Positions 37,827 through 50,687 of a stretch of DNA of 64,000 nucleotides are shown here, piece by piece (the first letter of the stretch is position 1; every line of letters starts with the position of its first letter). The position numbers and the translations under genes were made by a program. The notes below the pieces were generated by a model, which had not been told where the DNA came from, made no database searches, and worked only from the letters and a program-made list of their open reading frames with translations. The stretch covers positions 30,077,732-30,141,731 of the forward strand of contig NC_088304.1 in assembly GCF_032854445.1 (NCBI RefSeq), in the 5' to 3' direction. Source of the DNA: Liolophura sinensis (Eukaryota > Mollusca > Polyplacophora > Chitonida > Chitonidae).

Positions 37827-40807
37827 GTTGTGGGGTAGGTATCCTTTTCTCTGCTAACTTTTCGTCGCGTTTTGTTACATACGATCACGAAGGCCGTTTG
37901 GTTGTTGTCGATGCCGCGTTAGATGGTAAATATTTTAGATTTATTTGTCTATATTGTCCAAATGCTATTAGGGAGCGTAAACTCTTTTTGGAAACTATTC
38001 TGCCTTTCTTTTCTACGTCGGTTCCTATTATTTTAGGTGGCGACTTTTAATTGTGTAGAGAGTACTTCTAAGGATAAATTGGGCGGAATACCGTATAAGG
38101 GGGCGGGAGGGGCTGAGATTTTGAAAGCCTATTGTGCTGATTTTGATCTGTGTGAGATCTATCGTCGTGTGCACCCGAACTCCCGGGTGTACACATTTCA
38201 TAAGGGTGATGTCGCCACTCGTATTGATCGTTTTTATATTTCCAATTCCCTCTTTCCTTTTGTAAAGAAGTGTGATATTCTGCCATATGTTTTTTCTGAT
38301 CATGATTTCGTGTTGGTAGAATTTGATGGGTTTGATAATTACTTTAGTAAGGGTGGTGGGTTTTGGAAGTTTAATTCCTCATTGTTAACGGATAATGACT
38401 TTTCTGACGCCGTATACCTGCTTGTTAATACTGAGCTATATAAGTGTGGTGATGATGTTTCTTTAGAGTGGTGGGATAAAATCAAAATATTAGTTGGGGA
38501 CTTAGCCCGCAAATGTGGCACGGCTCGTGCGCGCGAACGCCGTAAGGTATACCGGCAGCTACAAAAGCAATACAGGAAATTACAGACAGAAGAAAAGAAC
38601 CATCCGGGACAGTACATAGACAGAATTAATGGGTTAAAAAAACAGCTTAAAGATTTACAGTTAAATGATATTAATGGGGTTAAAATAAGAAGTAAGGGAA
38701 AGTATTTAGATAACGGGGAAAAGCCTACAAGTTATTTTTTTAAGAGGGAGTCACACAGAAATAAAAAGCAAACTTTGGTCCAACTTATAACTGATACTGG
38801 CATTGTTTCCACGCAGGAGGGCATTATGGCTGCCTGTCGTGAGTTTTGCATTGATCGGCTTTCTCGGGAACCTATCGACCCAGACATATGCGATAATTTT
38901 TTAAGGACGTTGCCGAGGCTAGACCCGGTGACGGCTGATATTTGTGAAGGGCATATTACAAAGGAGGAAGTATATAAAGCTCTGTCGTGTATGAAAAATG
39001 GTAAATCTCCGGGGAATGACGGTTTGACTAAAGAATTTTATTTACACTTCTTTAATCTTTTCTCGGACATTTTGGTAGCCTTATACAATAAATGTTTTTT
39101 GGAGGGTGTTTTACCGTCGTCTTTAAGACACGAATTAATAAGTCTCATTTGTAAAGACCCCCAGCAGAGTAATAATTTAAAATGCTGGAGGCCTATTTCC
39201 TTACTTACCGTGGATTATAAAATTTTATCTAAGATATTAGTTAATAGGTTACAGAAGGTCTTGGGAAATATTATTCACCCTGATCAGACATGCTCCGTCC
39301 CTGGCCGATCAATACTAGATAATTTACATTTGTTACGATCCATTAATGATTATGTTGAACAAAAAAACTTAGCCTTTGCTTTTGTTTGTCTTGATTAAGA
39401 GAAAGCTTTCGACCGTGTAAGTCACGAATTCATGTTTTCAGCGTTACGTACATATGGATTTGGGGAATCATTTATTGGATGGGTGAAACTATTATACACA
39501 GATATTTCGAGTTCAGTTATTGTCAACGGATATATTTCCGAGCCATTTTCAGTAACTCGGAGTGTAAGGCAAGGCTGTGGGCTTTCCCCACTTTTGTATA
39601 TTTTATGTCTTGAGGCTTTAGCCGTCAGGATTCGCAATGACGAAGATATTGTCGGCATATTGCCACCCGGTAGCCGGGATTATGTAAAGATAAGTTTGTA
39701 TGCTGACGATGGCACCTGTTTATGTTCGACTGAAAAGTCTATTGATAAAATTTTGTATTGGTGTCATTTTTAATTAAAAATTAAATTTGAGGAAAAACAA
39801 AAGGGTTGTGGCTAGGGAAGTGGAAATCCCGTTCAGACCATCTCCTGGCCAGACAATGTAAAAATTTTGGGGATTTTCTTTGGGAAAGGGGATTTGTATG
39901 CATTAAATTGGGAAAAGATTATTAAAAAGTGTAGCGATGTTCTTAATTTGTGGCAAACTAGGTCTCTGTCCTATTTTGGTAAAAATGTGGTTTTAAAGAC
40001 CTTAGCTGTTTCTAAACTTATTTATGTGGGCTCAATTTGTTCTGCCCCCTTTGATGTTGTCAAACGCTTAGAGCGCAAAATGTTTAACTTCTTGTGGGCA
40101 AACACTCAGTTTGATCCCATTGAAAGGGAAGTTACTTACTCCCCCGCTTTGAAAGGTGGTCTTTCAATGGTTCATTTGCCGACGAAATTTGATGCTTTGC
40201 GTTTGTTTCATTTATATAAGTTAATTAACTGTACTGAAGCAAGATGGTGTCATTTTTCTGAATATTGGTTGGGTTTTTCGTTACGTAAACTTAGACCTGA
40301 TTTTCTAAATAATTCAATGCCTCATTCTGAGTTTCGTCCTACGTTTTATAATGAGGTATTCTCCGCTTATGATAGATTTAATAAGTTATACCCTCATTTC
40401 GATTGGCATAAGCCGCTTCGATGTGCTACGTTCTATCATTTACTGATAAAACATGTGTATAAAAGACCTCGTGCGATAGCCTTGTACCCTACAATAAATT
40501 TAAAGCGGACCTGGTCTGCTATTATGCATCCATTTTTAGACCCTTGTACCAGGAATGTCGCGTGGCGTCTGTCACACGACATCCTGCCAACAAATTACTT
40601 ACTTTTTGTTCGTAGGATTCAATCTGATATGTTTTGCCCTCTGTGTAAAGTTAAAGAAACTAATGAGAATTTGCTGTTCGAGTGCTCCTTTTCACGTCCG
40701 GTGTGGCGGTTAGTTTGTAGCTAGTTAGGGCGTATTGTAGGCAAGCCTGTGCGCTGCTGTATGTCCCTAATCCAGTTTAATATTCTTCCAACTAGTGTAC
40801 AGAATGA
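37827..40807 (+). pseudogene. ORF2 part 2 (endonuclease end, RT), Tx1-like LINE copy 2
   Basis: Resumes at SCGVGILFSANF. The endonuclease continues with IILGGDF, a 1-bp insertion at about 38048, then NCVES, TRIDRFYIS and SDHDFVLVEF. The RT has KNGKSPGNDGLTKEFY, WRPISLLTVDYKILSK and FVCLD followed by TAA in place of CAA (39398), then SVRQGCGLSPLLYIL and SLYADDGT. Small deletions lie at about 39773-39850, and a TGG-to-TAG change at about 40723 interrupts the C2HC region. It ends at the Nimb insertion (target copy TGTACAGAATGA at 40796-40807). Confidence 0.88.
40796..40807. repeat. Target-site duplication (left) of Nimb composite
   Basis: TGTACAGAATGA, repeated at 61790-61801. The preceding G and the following A also match, so the duplication could be 12-14 bp. 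Confidence 0.9.
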
Positions 40808-41062
40808 ATGAATGAATGAATGATTATGGCTTAACGCCACATCGGCAATATTTCAGCCATACCGTGGCGAGAACAAGGTGAAAGCAAGAGACGGTTAAGG
40901 TTTTCGATATGATAATATGAACACCAAAAGTAAAACAAAAAGTACAGACGTGATTGAAATCGAATAAAAGAAAAATAAGATTTAAAACTCGAAAACCAGG
41001 GTTATAGTACATGTATAAATATATATAACTGTTTATCTATAGATATTTATGACAATTAAAAT

Positions 41063-41285
41063 TTATATTTTATGATATAGGCCAATGGCCTTCAAATAAT
41101 TTATGACAACATCGCCAGCGATGTTGTCAAATAAATCATATATAGATTTGACCGTGTAGAATCTCTGCCGAACGTGGGCAAAGTCTACACATTCAACCAG
41201 AATATGTTTGATGCCATATTGAGCATCACATCCAACACACTCGGGAGCACTGCTCCCATCCAAGATGAAATTGTGTGTAAGATGA
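41063..41285 (-). pseudogene. ORF2 C-terminus of Nimb element C (left piece)
   Basis: SSAPECVGCDAQYGIKHILVEC to KAIGLYHKI and stop at 41063. Split from the rest (47216 onward) by Nimb element B. Confidence 0.88.
41273..41285. repeat. Target-site duplication (left) of Nimb element B
   Basis: GTGTGTAAGATGA, repeated at 47203-47215; the ORF2 reading frame of element C is continuous when one copy is removed. Confidence 0.93.
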
Positions 41286-41539
41286 ATGAATGAATGAATG
41301 AATGATTATGGCTTAACGCCACATCGGCAATATTTCAGCCATATCGTGGCGAGAACAAGGTGAAAAATGCGAGACGGTTAAGGTTTTCGATATGATCATA
41401 TGAACACCAAAAGTAAAACAAAAAGTACAGACGTGATTAAAATCGTATAAAAGAAATTAAGATTTAAAACTCGAAAACCAGGGTTATAGTATATATATTT
41501 ATACAACTGTTTTATCTTTAGATATTTGACAATTAAAAT

Positions 41540-44500
41540 TTATATTTTATGATATAGACCAATGGCCTTCAAATAATTGATGACAACATCGCCAGCGATG
41601 CTGTCAAACAAATCATACACAGAGTTGACCGTATAGAATCTCTGCCGAACGTGGGCAAAGTCTACACAGTCAACCAGAATATGTTTGATGCCATATTGAG
41701 CATCACATCCAACACACTCGGGAGCACTGCTCCCATCCAAGATGAAATTGTGTGTCAGATGAGAATGTCCAATACGGCATCTGGTTAAAACGACTTGGTC
41801 TCTACGAGACATATTAAATGTATATGAATTATAGCCAATGACCGGATGAATGGCATGCAGTTTATTATGGACCTGCAAGTTCCATTCACCCTGCCAAAGG
41901 CCACGAATATATTTAAGAATATTGGACTTCATGTCAGTATAAGGGATTTTTTATCTTAGATATGGGTTTATTTAGGGCAGCTTTCGCCTCCCTGTCTGCG
42001 ACTGTGTTTCCATGGATACCAATATGACTTGGTATCCAGCAGAATATAATATCTTTACCTCTTCTAATTAATTCCCTATGTATAGCTAAAATTTGAAGGA
42101 TCAAGGGATTTTTAAATTTATTATTCTGTATTGCCAATAAGCAAGACAAACGAGTCCGTGCATATCATTGCCCTCTGGGCACACCCAGAAGAAACATATG
42201 ATAAGGCAAGGAGTATAGCTCTGGCCTCGGCAGAGAATATTGAAGAAGAGGATGGAAGACGAAAGGAAGAGACCCGCTGCTCTAAGACAGCCGCAGTCGC
42301 AACCCTGTCCCCATCCTTCGACCCGTCAGTATATATAAATTTATAATCCATATAATTAGCTTTAATTTCAGCAAAACCTTGCTGAATTATAAGAGGATTT
42401 ATATTAGATTTATTATATTTACGTAGATCAAATATTAGTTTTGGTTGTGGGAGAAGCCATGGAGGAGACTCCGGAAAAGACACCGGAGCTATATCATCCA
42501 GCTTGATGTTACCTCCCACAATATGGTCCTGTATACGAAGACCGAACGAAGGGATCTTGTTAGGACATTTAGTATATTTGTCTACATATAATGGATTGAA
42601 AACACAGTCGTAGGCAGGGTTTGTTGGATGAGCTTTAAGCTTTGTACTATATTGAAGGCTAAGTTTTATACGTCGGTGATATAAAGAAGGTTCATTAGCC
42701 TCCACGTATAAACTTTCTACTGGTGAGGTTCTAAAAGCACCAAGGCTGAGCCTCAAACCTTGGTGATGAACGGGATCCAACATTTTAATGTACGACTTCC
42801 TAGCGGAACCGTAAATGATGGATGCATAGTCCAATTTAGACCTCACCAGAGAACGATATAAATTAAGTAAAACTGATCGGTCAGCACCCCAATCGGTGCT
42901 AGACACGACCTTAATTATATCGAGAGCCTTTGTACATTTAGCTTTAAGCATTTTTATGTGAGGTATAAAAGATAGCTTACTATCAAATATTATACCTAAA
43001 AATTTTGTTTCTCCAACAATTTTAATCTGTTTACCACAAAAAGTAAGCTCAGGGTCAAGATGAAGTTTCCGTTTATTACAAAAATGCATACCGACGGTTT
43101 TAGACGTTGAAAATCTAAAACCGTTTTCAGTTGCCCATTTCTCGATCTTATTGAGACAAAGCTGCAACTGACGTTCGATATTATTCATGTTCTTAGCTCG
43201 GTAGCATATAAGGAAATCATCGACGTATAAAGAACCCTCTGTGCCAGATGTTAATGTTTTTGCTAGGCTATTTATTTTTATGCTAAACAGAGTTGGTGAT
43301 AGAATGCTGCCCTGGGGTACACCCATTTCCTGCTCATAAGAGTCAGAAAGAGTGGACCCAACCCATACCTTAAACTGACGATCGGATAAAAATTGAGATA
43401 TAAATATAGGTAATCGACCTTTTAGACCCATGTTCGCGAGGTCTTTTAAAATACCATATTTCCATGTGGTGTCGTAGGCCTTTTCAAGGTCAAAAAATAT
43501 GGACACCACATGTTCGTTATTGATGAAGCCATCGCGAATAAAGGTTTCAAATCGAACAAGGTGATCCATGGTAGATCTACCTTGCCGAAAACCACATTGA
43601 ATATTAGATAAAAGCTTGTTGGTTTCAAGAAACCAAACAAGTCTATCATTAATCATCCGTTCCATAGTCTTACAGACACAGCTGGTAAGAGCTATGGGAC
43701 GGTAATTATTTGGATCATTATGATCCTTACCCGGTTTGGGAACCGGGATAATACACGCCTCCCTCCATGAGGCTGGAAAATTACCAGTTATCCAAATATC
43801 ATTAATCAAGTCCAAGAGAGTCTCCAGTGGCTCAGGTGGTAAATGGTTCAGAAACTTATAATATACATTATCAGGACCACAAGCAGTATCGTGGGCCTTT
43901 TTTAATGCAGTTTTAAGTTCATCGATATTAAAAGGATTATTATAATCTTCTAAATTCTTAGAAGAAAAGGGCAATTTAATTTTCTCCTTCTGGTTTTTAA
44001 TACGTTGGAATTCTTTAGTATAATTCTCAGAAGAAGATTTCTTTGAGATTGTTTCAGCTAGTTTATTAGCTATATCGGGTGGAGAAGTTATTATATTATC
44101 TCCATCTTTTAAATGCTGAACTTTTGCTTTATTATTTTTGCCCTTAAGTTTGTGAACCATGTTCCAGACCTTACGCATGGGTGTTTTTGACGTAATGCCT
44201 GAAACAAAGTTCCGCCAACAAGATCGTCTCTTGGACTTGAGTAATCGACGAGCCTTAGCTCGAAAAATACGAACCTGGTTTAAGTTATTATCAGTAGGAC
44301 AATGGTTAAATCTACGTTCAGCCTTTTTACGGTCCTTTATGGCTTTACGACAGTCATTGTCGTACCAGGGTTTACTTTTGGATTTGGGATTTGTCGAGGT
44401 CTCAGGTATAGTTCTATCGGCAGCTCGTAATACAAGCTCGTTAAATTTTAACATAGGATCATCTGCTGCTTTGAGAGTCTCTGGAATGATATCAGCCTCA

Positions 44501-45237
44501 CAGAACATCTCAAATGCGATCCAATCTGCTTTATCGAATTTCCACCTAGCTACACGTTCTAAAGAATTAGAAGTGATATGTTCTAGGATTATAGGAAAAT
44601 GGTCACTACCACAAAGATCGTCATGCACCCTCCAAGAAAAATCTGGGAGAAGTGATGGATCTGTGATAGTGAGATCGATAGCAGAATAAGCGCCATTACC
44701 TGGATGTAAATAGGTGTTAGAACCATCATTGAAATAACACAGTTCCTCCTTCGATAAAAAATCTTCCAAAGTTTTGCCTTTAGCGTTTATATTATTACTG
44801 CCCCATAAGGGGTTATGGGAATTAAAATCTCCCATAAGTATAAAAGGTTTGGGTAATTGTTCTTTTAGATTACGTAACTGCAAAGCTGACAAAGAAATGT
44901 TCGGGGAAATATACACCGAACATAATGTGATTGTTTTGGACAACGAAACACGAACAGCCACAGCCTGCAGTTCTGTATCCAGAGCAACAGGGCTGTGAAT
45001 AACATTGTTATTCACGAAGATGGAAGAGCCGCCTGCAGCTCGATCTTCTTCATTTGAATAAGTGCTGTATAAGGAATAATTTTTCAGAGTTATATTATCT
45101 TTGTCAGATGTCTTCAGGTGAGTTTCCTGAAGACACAGGGCAATAGGATTAACTGATTGAACTAACTGTGTTATTTCAATGAAATTTACCTTAAGGCCTC
45201 GACAATTCCACTGTATAATTTTGTCTAAATAAGACAT
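41540..45237 (-). pseudogene. ORF2 of Nimb element B, two 1-bp insertions in RNase H
   Basis: Endonuclease and RT are intact (MGDFNSHNPLWGS, FFDLEKAYDTTW, LYVDDFLI), as is the first part of RNase H (YTDGSKDGD, SAEARAI). An extra A at about 42149 (GACAAACG) shifts the frame after CTDS, and an extra T at about 41950 (ATTTTTTATC) shifts it again after VADREAK. The rest runs to a stop at 41540. Both are homopolymer insertions, so either recent mutation or sequencing error is possible. Confidence 0.88.
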
Positions 45238-46598
45238 TATGGAGGGAGACGTATAGGAGATTTCTCTTTATGTTTGGACCGAGGACGACCCTTCCTTGGA
45301 GATCGGCTGGAAGATCTCCCTGGTGCGGGTGATGTATCCATCACATCCGCATCCGATGTTGTAGGACCAACATCCTCCAACGATCCAAATCTATTAAACG
45401 TTTGGACAGGGTCCCTAGTGGCCTTCGAGGGACGCTCTGTGGGACCGCTAGGTTTACTATTATCACTATTATATTTATTTTCAGATTTGGTTTTGGCAGA
45501 TTTGTTTTTGAATTGGTTAATTTCAGGTTTATCAGTTTGTTGTTTATTATTGACTGGTTTTATTTGCTGTTCTGCAGTGGTCTGTGTTGAGCAGGAAATA
45601 TGCGCAGGTTGAGCAGCAGGTTGTAAAGATGTGAAGCTAGGTTTGTCGTTTCCAATGGGCCAAGTTAATGAAGTCTGAGTTCCAACAGACGTTGTAGTTC
45701 GCTTGACCACATTGGCAAACGAAGATTGCAGTGAAGTGTTAGAGACGGAGGCCAATTTGCGGGCCTCCTGATAAGAGATATTGTTTTTAGTTTTTAGATT
45801 TATTATTTGCTTTTCTTTAATAAAAAACGGACAGTCCTTGGAGGAGGCCATGTGATCTCCACTGCAATTACAACACCTAACTGTGCTGCTGCAGTCGAAA
45901 CCATCATGACCCTCACTGCCGCATCTAAAACAAACCGTTTTATTTTTACATTGGCCCTTGCCGTGACCAAATTTTTGGCAAGTAAAGCAGCGTGTAGGGT
46001 TGGGAATGTATAAATCTACACTAACCCTATACGGGCCAATGTAGATATACGACGGAAGCGAGGTTGTGTTAAAGGTCAAAAGATATGTATTAAGTTTAAT
46101 GATGTTGCCAGATTTCTTCATAGTGAAGCGTTTAACTCTGGCAACACCCTGTGATTTCAGTTCTGCGCATATTTCCTCCTCAGACAAGTCAATAATATCA
46201 CCATCCCGGTCACGAATTATTCCCTGACAGCTGTTCAGGGAATTGTGCGGGGATGCGAAAACAGATATATCAGCAATTTTATTTAATGATAATAAATTTT
46301 TGGATTGTTGCTTCCGGAAACATTCAATGAGAATGTCTCCGGATCTTAACTTTTTAACTGTTTTTAATGTTCCAGCAGCGCCCTGGAGAGCCCTTTTCAA
46401 TACAAAAAGGTGAATTTTTGAAGCTGGCTTCTGTTCACTCTTAGTCGAGAGAACAATAAAAGCCGGCCAGCTGTCCTGTCCATTATCAAGAGAGTCTGAA
46501 AAAAGTTCTAACTTCCTCTTTTTGTCAGCACTTGATGAAGTCGGCTGAGAGGAAGATCTGTTAGGCATAATTGAAGTTGACATTTGAAATGAGGCCAT
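45237..46598 (-). CDS. ORF1 gag-like protein, three zinc knuckles (Nimb element B)
   Basis: Intact, 453 aa. Same architecture as copy A ORF1: an RRM-like region with KIHLFVLKRALQG and VKKLRSGDILIEC, knuckles CFTCQKFGHGKGQC, CFRCGSEGHDGFDC and CCNCSGDHMASSKDC, and a Pro/Ser/Lys-rich tail. TAA overlaps the ORF2 ATG by one base. Confidence 0.9.
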   Translation of the reverse strand: MASFQMSTSIMPNRSSSQPTSSSADKKRKLELFSDSLDNGQDSWPAFIVLSTKSEQKPASKIHLFVLKRALQGAAGTLKTVKKLRSGDILIECFRKQQSKNLLSLNKIADISVFASPHNSLNSCQGIIRDRDGDIIDLSEEEICAELKSQGVARVKRFTMKKSGNIIKLNTYLLTFNTTSLPSYIYIGPYRVSVDLYIPNPTRCFTCQKFGHGKGQCKNKTVCFRCGSEGHDGFDCSSTVRCCNCSGDHMASSKDCPFFIKEKQIINLKTKNNISYQEARKLASVSNTSLQSSFANVVKRTTTSVGTQTSLTWPIGNDKPSFTSLQPAAQPAHISCSTQTTAEQQIKPVNNKQQTDKPEINQFKNKSAKTKSENKYNSDNSKPSGPTERPSKATRDPVQTFNRFGSLEDVGPTTSDADVMDTSPAPGRSSSRSPRKGRPRSKHKEKSPIRLPP

Positions 46599-47202
46599 TG
46601 TTTATTTTTTTTAAATTTCGCCTTACGTGTCCCCCACCCGCCACGGAGTGCCAACAAGGGCGAATCTACCTCTGCGGATGACCGGCAGAGAATAGAAACA
46701 GGGAATCCACGCAAGGTATACTCGAACAGATTGAGTTATACCAAAAGGTTAAATTCAATCTACTCGATTGACCCATTAGCCACCGCCTTCTGCATTGACC
46801 CCAAAGGAAGTGCATCTGAAGAAGAGCAAACTTGACATCTCAGTAAGACAAAGAATAACAAACGGGATCAAGTGTAGGGCTTGACGTGACCAGCCGATTG
46901 ATCGGACCGGGCCCATCCGACCTCCCGTCTCTCTCCAAGTAAGGGCCAAAGTGGCGTGTTGGGCGTGAGGATCTCGCAAGACCAACCCGCCCTCAGCCAC
47001 CAGGATCCCGTCCTCGTAGATTACGGGTTGCAACCCACGGCAAACAGGTCGCTCCCCGGTTACCTCTCACACAACCGGGAAGATGTGAGCCTATTATATT
47101 CACCGGGCTCACACAGGAGAGCTCTAGGTTAGTCGACTTTTACGACAAGCTTGCCTAGAGGGCTGAGGTCCTATTCTTATCACCCCGGAAACCCCACGGG
47201 GG
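46599..47202 (-). other. 5' UTR of Nimb element B
   Basis: About 600 bp. The middle part (46776-46880, CCGCCTTCTGCATTGACC and following) differs from copies A and C but is nearly identical to element D (61370-61475). The distal 300 bp are common to all. Confidence 0.75.
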
Positions 47203-47215
47203 GTGTGTAAGATGA
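47203..47215. repeat. Target-site duplication (right) of Nimb element B
   Basis: GTGTGTAAGATGA, matching 41273-41285. Confidence 0.93.
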
Positions 47216-50200
47216 GAATGTCCAATACGGCATCTGGTTAAAACGACTTGGTCTCTACGAGACATATCAAGTGTATATGAATTATAGCCAATGACCGGAT
47301 GAATAGCATGCAGTTTATTATGGGCCTGCAAGTTCCATTCACCCTGCCAAAGGCCACGAATATATTAAAGAATATTGGACTTCATGTCAGTATAAGGGAT
47401 TTTCATCTTAGATATGGGTTTATTTAGGGCAGCTTTCGCCTCCCCGTCTGCGACTGTGTTTCCATGGATACCAAGATGACTAGGTATCCAGCAGAATATA
47501 ATATCTTTAACTCTTCTAATTAGTTTCCTATGTATAGCTAAAATTTGAAGGATCAAGGGATTTTTAAATTTATTATTCTGTATTGCCAATAGGCAAGACA
47601 ACGAGTCAGTGCATATCATTGCCCTCTGGGCACACCCAGAAGAAACATATGATAAGGCCAGGAGTATACCTCTGGCCTCGGCTAAGAATATTGAAGAAGA
47701 GGATGGAAGACGAAAGGAAGAGACCCGCTGCTCCATGATAGCCGCAGTCGCAACCCTGTCACCATCCTTCGACCCGTCAGTATATATAAATTTATAATCC
47801 ATATAATTAGCTTTCATTTCAGCAAAACCTTGCTGAATTATAAGAGGATTTGTATTCGATTTATTATATTTACGTAGATCAAATATTAGTTTAGGTTGTG
47901 GGAGAAGCCACGGAGGAGACTCCGGAAAAGACACCGGAGCTATATCCTCCAGCTTGATGTTAGCTCCCACAATATGGTGCCGTATACGAAGACCGAACGA
48001 AGGGATCTTGTTAGGACATTTAGTATATTTGTCTACATACAATGGATTGAAAACACAGTCGTAGGCAGGGTTTGTTGGATGTGCTTTAAGCTTTGTAGCA
48101 TATTGAAGGCTAAGTTTTATACGTCGGTTATATAAAGAAGGCTCATTTGCCTCCACGTATAAACTTTCTACTGGTGAAGTTCTAAAAGCACCAAGGCTGA
48201 GCCTCAAACCTTGGTGATGAACAGGATCCAACATTGTAATGTACGACTTCCTAGCGGAACCGTAAATGATGGATCCATAGTCCAATTTAGACCTCACCAG
48301 AGAACGATATAAATTAAGTAAAACTGATCGGTCAGCACCCCAATCGGTGCTAGACACGACCTTAATTATATCGAGAGCCTTTGTACATTTAGCTTTAAGC
48401 ATTTTAATATGAGGTATAAAAGATAGTTTACTATCACATATTATACCTAAAAATTTTGTTTCTCCAACAATTTTAACCTGTTCACCACAAAAATTAAGCT
48501 GAGGGTCAAGATGAAGTTTCCGTTTATTACAAAAATGCATACCGACGGTTTTAGACGTTGAAAATCTAAAACCGTTTTCAGTTGCCCATTTCTCGATCTT
48601 ATTGAGACAAAGCTGCAACTGACGTTCGATATTATTCATATTCTTAGCTCGGTAGGATATAAGGAAATCATCGACGTATAAAGAACCCTCTGTGCCAGAT
48701 GTTAATGTTTTTGCTAGGCTATTTATTTTTATGCTGAACAGAGTTGGTGATAGAATGCTGCCCTGGGGTACACCCATTTCCTGCTCATAAGAGTCAGAAA
48801 GAGTGGACCCAACCCGTACCTTAAACTGACGATCAGATAAAAATTGTGATATAAATATAGGTAAGCGACCTTTTAGACCCATATTCGCGAGATCTTTTAA
48901 AATACCATATTTCCATGTGGTGTCGTAGGCCTTTTCGAGGTCAAAAAATATGGACACCACATGTTCGTTATTGATGAAGCCATCGCGAATAAAATTTTCG
49001 AATCGAACAAGGTGATCCATGGTAGATCTACCTTGACGAAAACCACATTGAATATTAGATAAAAGCTTGTTGGTTTCAAGAAACCAAACAAGTCTATCAT
49101 TAATCATCCGTTCCATAGTCTTACAGACACAGCTGGTAAGAGCTATGGGACGGTAATTATTTGGATCAGTATGATCCTTACCCTGTTTGGGAACCGGGAT
49201 AATACACGCCTCCCTCCATGATGTGGAAAATTACCAGTTATCCAAATATCATTAATCAAGTCCAAGAGAGTCTCCAGTGGCTCAGGTGGTAAATGGTTCA
49301 GAAACTTATAATATACATTATCAGGACCACAAGCAGTATCGTGGGCCTTTTTTAATGCAGCTTTAAGTTCATCGATATTAAATGGACGATTATAATCTTC
49401 TAAATTTTTAGAAGAAAAGGGCAATTTAATTTTCTCCTTCTGGTTTTTAATATGCTGGAAATCTTTAGTATAGTTCTTAGAAGAAGATTTCTTTGAGATT
49501 GTTTCAGCTAGTTTATTAGCTATATCGGGTGGAGAAGTTAATATATTATCTCCATCTTTTAAATGCTGAACTTTTGCTTTATTATTTTTGCCCTTAAGTT
49601 TCTGAACCATGTTCCAGACCTTACGCATGGGTGTTTTTGACGTAATGCCCGAAACAAAGTTCCGCCAACAAGATCGTCTCTTGGACTTGAGCAATCGACG
49701 AGCCTTAGCTCGAAAAATACGAACCTGGTTTAAGTTATTATTAGTAGGACAATGGTTAAATCTACGTTCAGCCTTTATACGGTCCTTTATGGCTTTACGA
49801 CAGTCATTGTCGTACCAGGGTTTACTTTTGGATTTTGGATTTGTCGAGGTCTTAGGTATAGTTCTATCGGCAACTCGTAATACAAGCTCGTTAAATTTTA
49901 ACACAGGATCATCTGCTGCTTTGAGAGTCTCTGGAGTGATATCAGCCTCACAGAACATCTCAAATGCGATCCAATCTGCTTTATCGAATTTCCACCTAGC
50001 TACACGTTCTAAAGAATTAGAAGTGATATGCTCTAGGATAATAGGAAAATGGTCACTACCACAAAGATCGTCATGCACCTTCCAAGAAAAATCAAGGAAA
50101 AGTGATGGATCCGTGATAGTGAGATCGATAGCAGAATAAATGCCATTACCCGAATGTAAATAGGTATTAGAACCATCATTGAAATAACACAGTTCATCCT

Positions 50201-50687
50201 TCGATAAGAAGTCTTCAACTATCTTGCCCTTATTATTTATGTTATTACTGCCCCATAGGGGGTTATGGGAATTAAAATGTCCCATTATTATAAAAGGTTT
50301 TGGCAATTGTTCTTTTAAACTATGTAACTGGAAAGCCGACAAAGACACGCTAGGAGGAACATACACTGAACATAATGTGATTGTTTCACATAGTGAAACA
50401 CGAACGGCCACAGCCTGAAGCTCTGTATCCAGAGCAACAGGGCTGTGAATAATATTGTTATTGATAAAGATCGAGGAGCCGCCTGCAGCTCGCTCTTCTT
50501 CATTTGAATAAGTACTATATAAAGAATAATTTTTAAGATTTATTTTATCTTTGTCAGATGTCTTCAGGTGAGTTTCCTGAAGACAAAGGGCGATAGGATT
50601 TAGTAATTGAACTAGCTGTGTTATTTCAATAAAATTTACCTTAAGACCTCGACAATTCCACTGTATAATTTTGTCTAAAGAAGACAT
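47216..50687 (-). pseudogene. ORF2 of Nimb element C (main piece)
   Basis: Endonuclease from MSSLDKIIQWNCRGLK, RT with FFDLEKAYDTTW and LYVDDFLI, RNase H with YTDGSKDGD. Breaks: a 1-bp deletion at about 49222 (CATGATGTGGAA instead of CATGAGGCTGGAA) in the fingers region; a TAA at about 47366 (ATATTAAAG instead of ATATTTAAG) after MKSNIL; and the element B insertion. MGHFNSHN replaces the catalytic-region MGDFNSHN, so an endonuclease Asp is also changed. Confidence 0.9.

Larger units (their letters stand above)
41286..47202 (-). mobile_element. Nimb-type LINE element B, full length, nested in element C
   Basis: 5917 bp with GAAT tail, 3' UTR, ORF2, ORF1 and a 5' UTR ending in the CCCCGTGGGG terminus. 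Flanked by 13-bp duplications. Very similar to copy A in ORF2, but its 5' UTR is close to that of element D. Confidence 0.92.

Noticed and set aside
40803-41300. Two adjacent independent Nimb 3' fragments in tandem
   Set aside because: The 13-bp duplication GTGTGTAAGATGA at 41273 and 47203 shows that the first fragment is the 3' end of the outer element, interrupted by the second.
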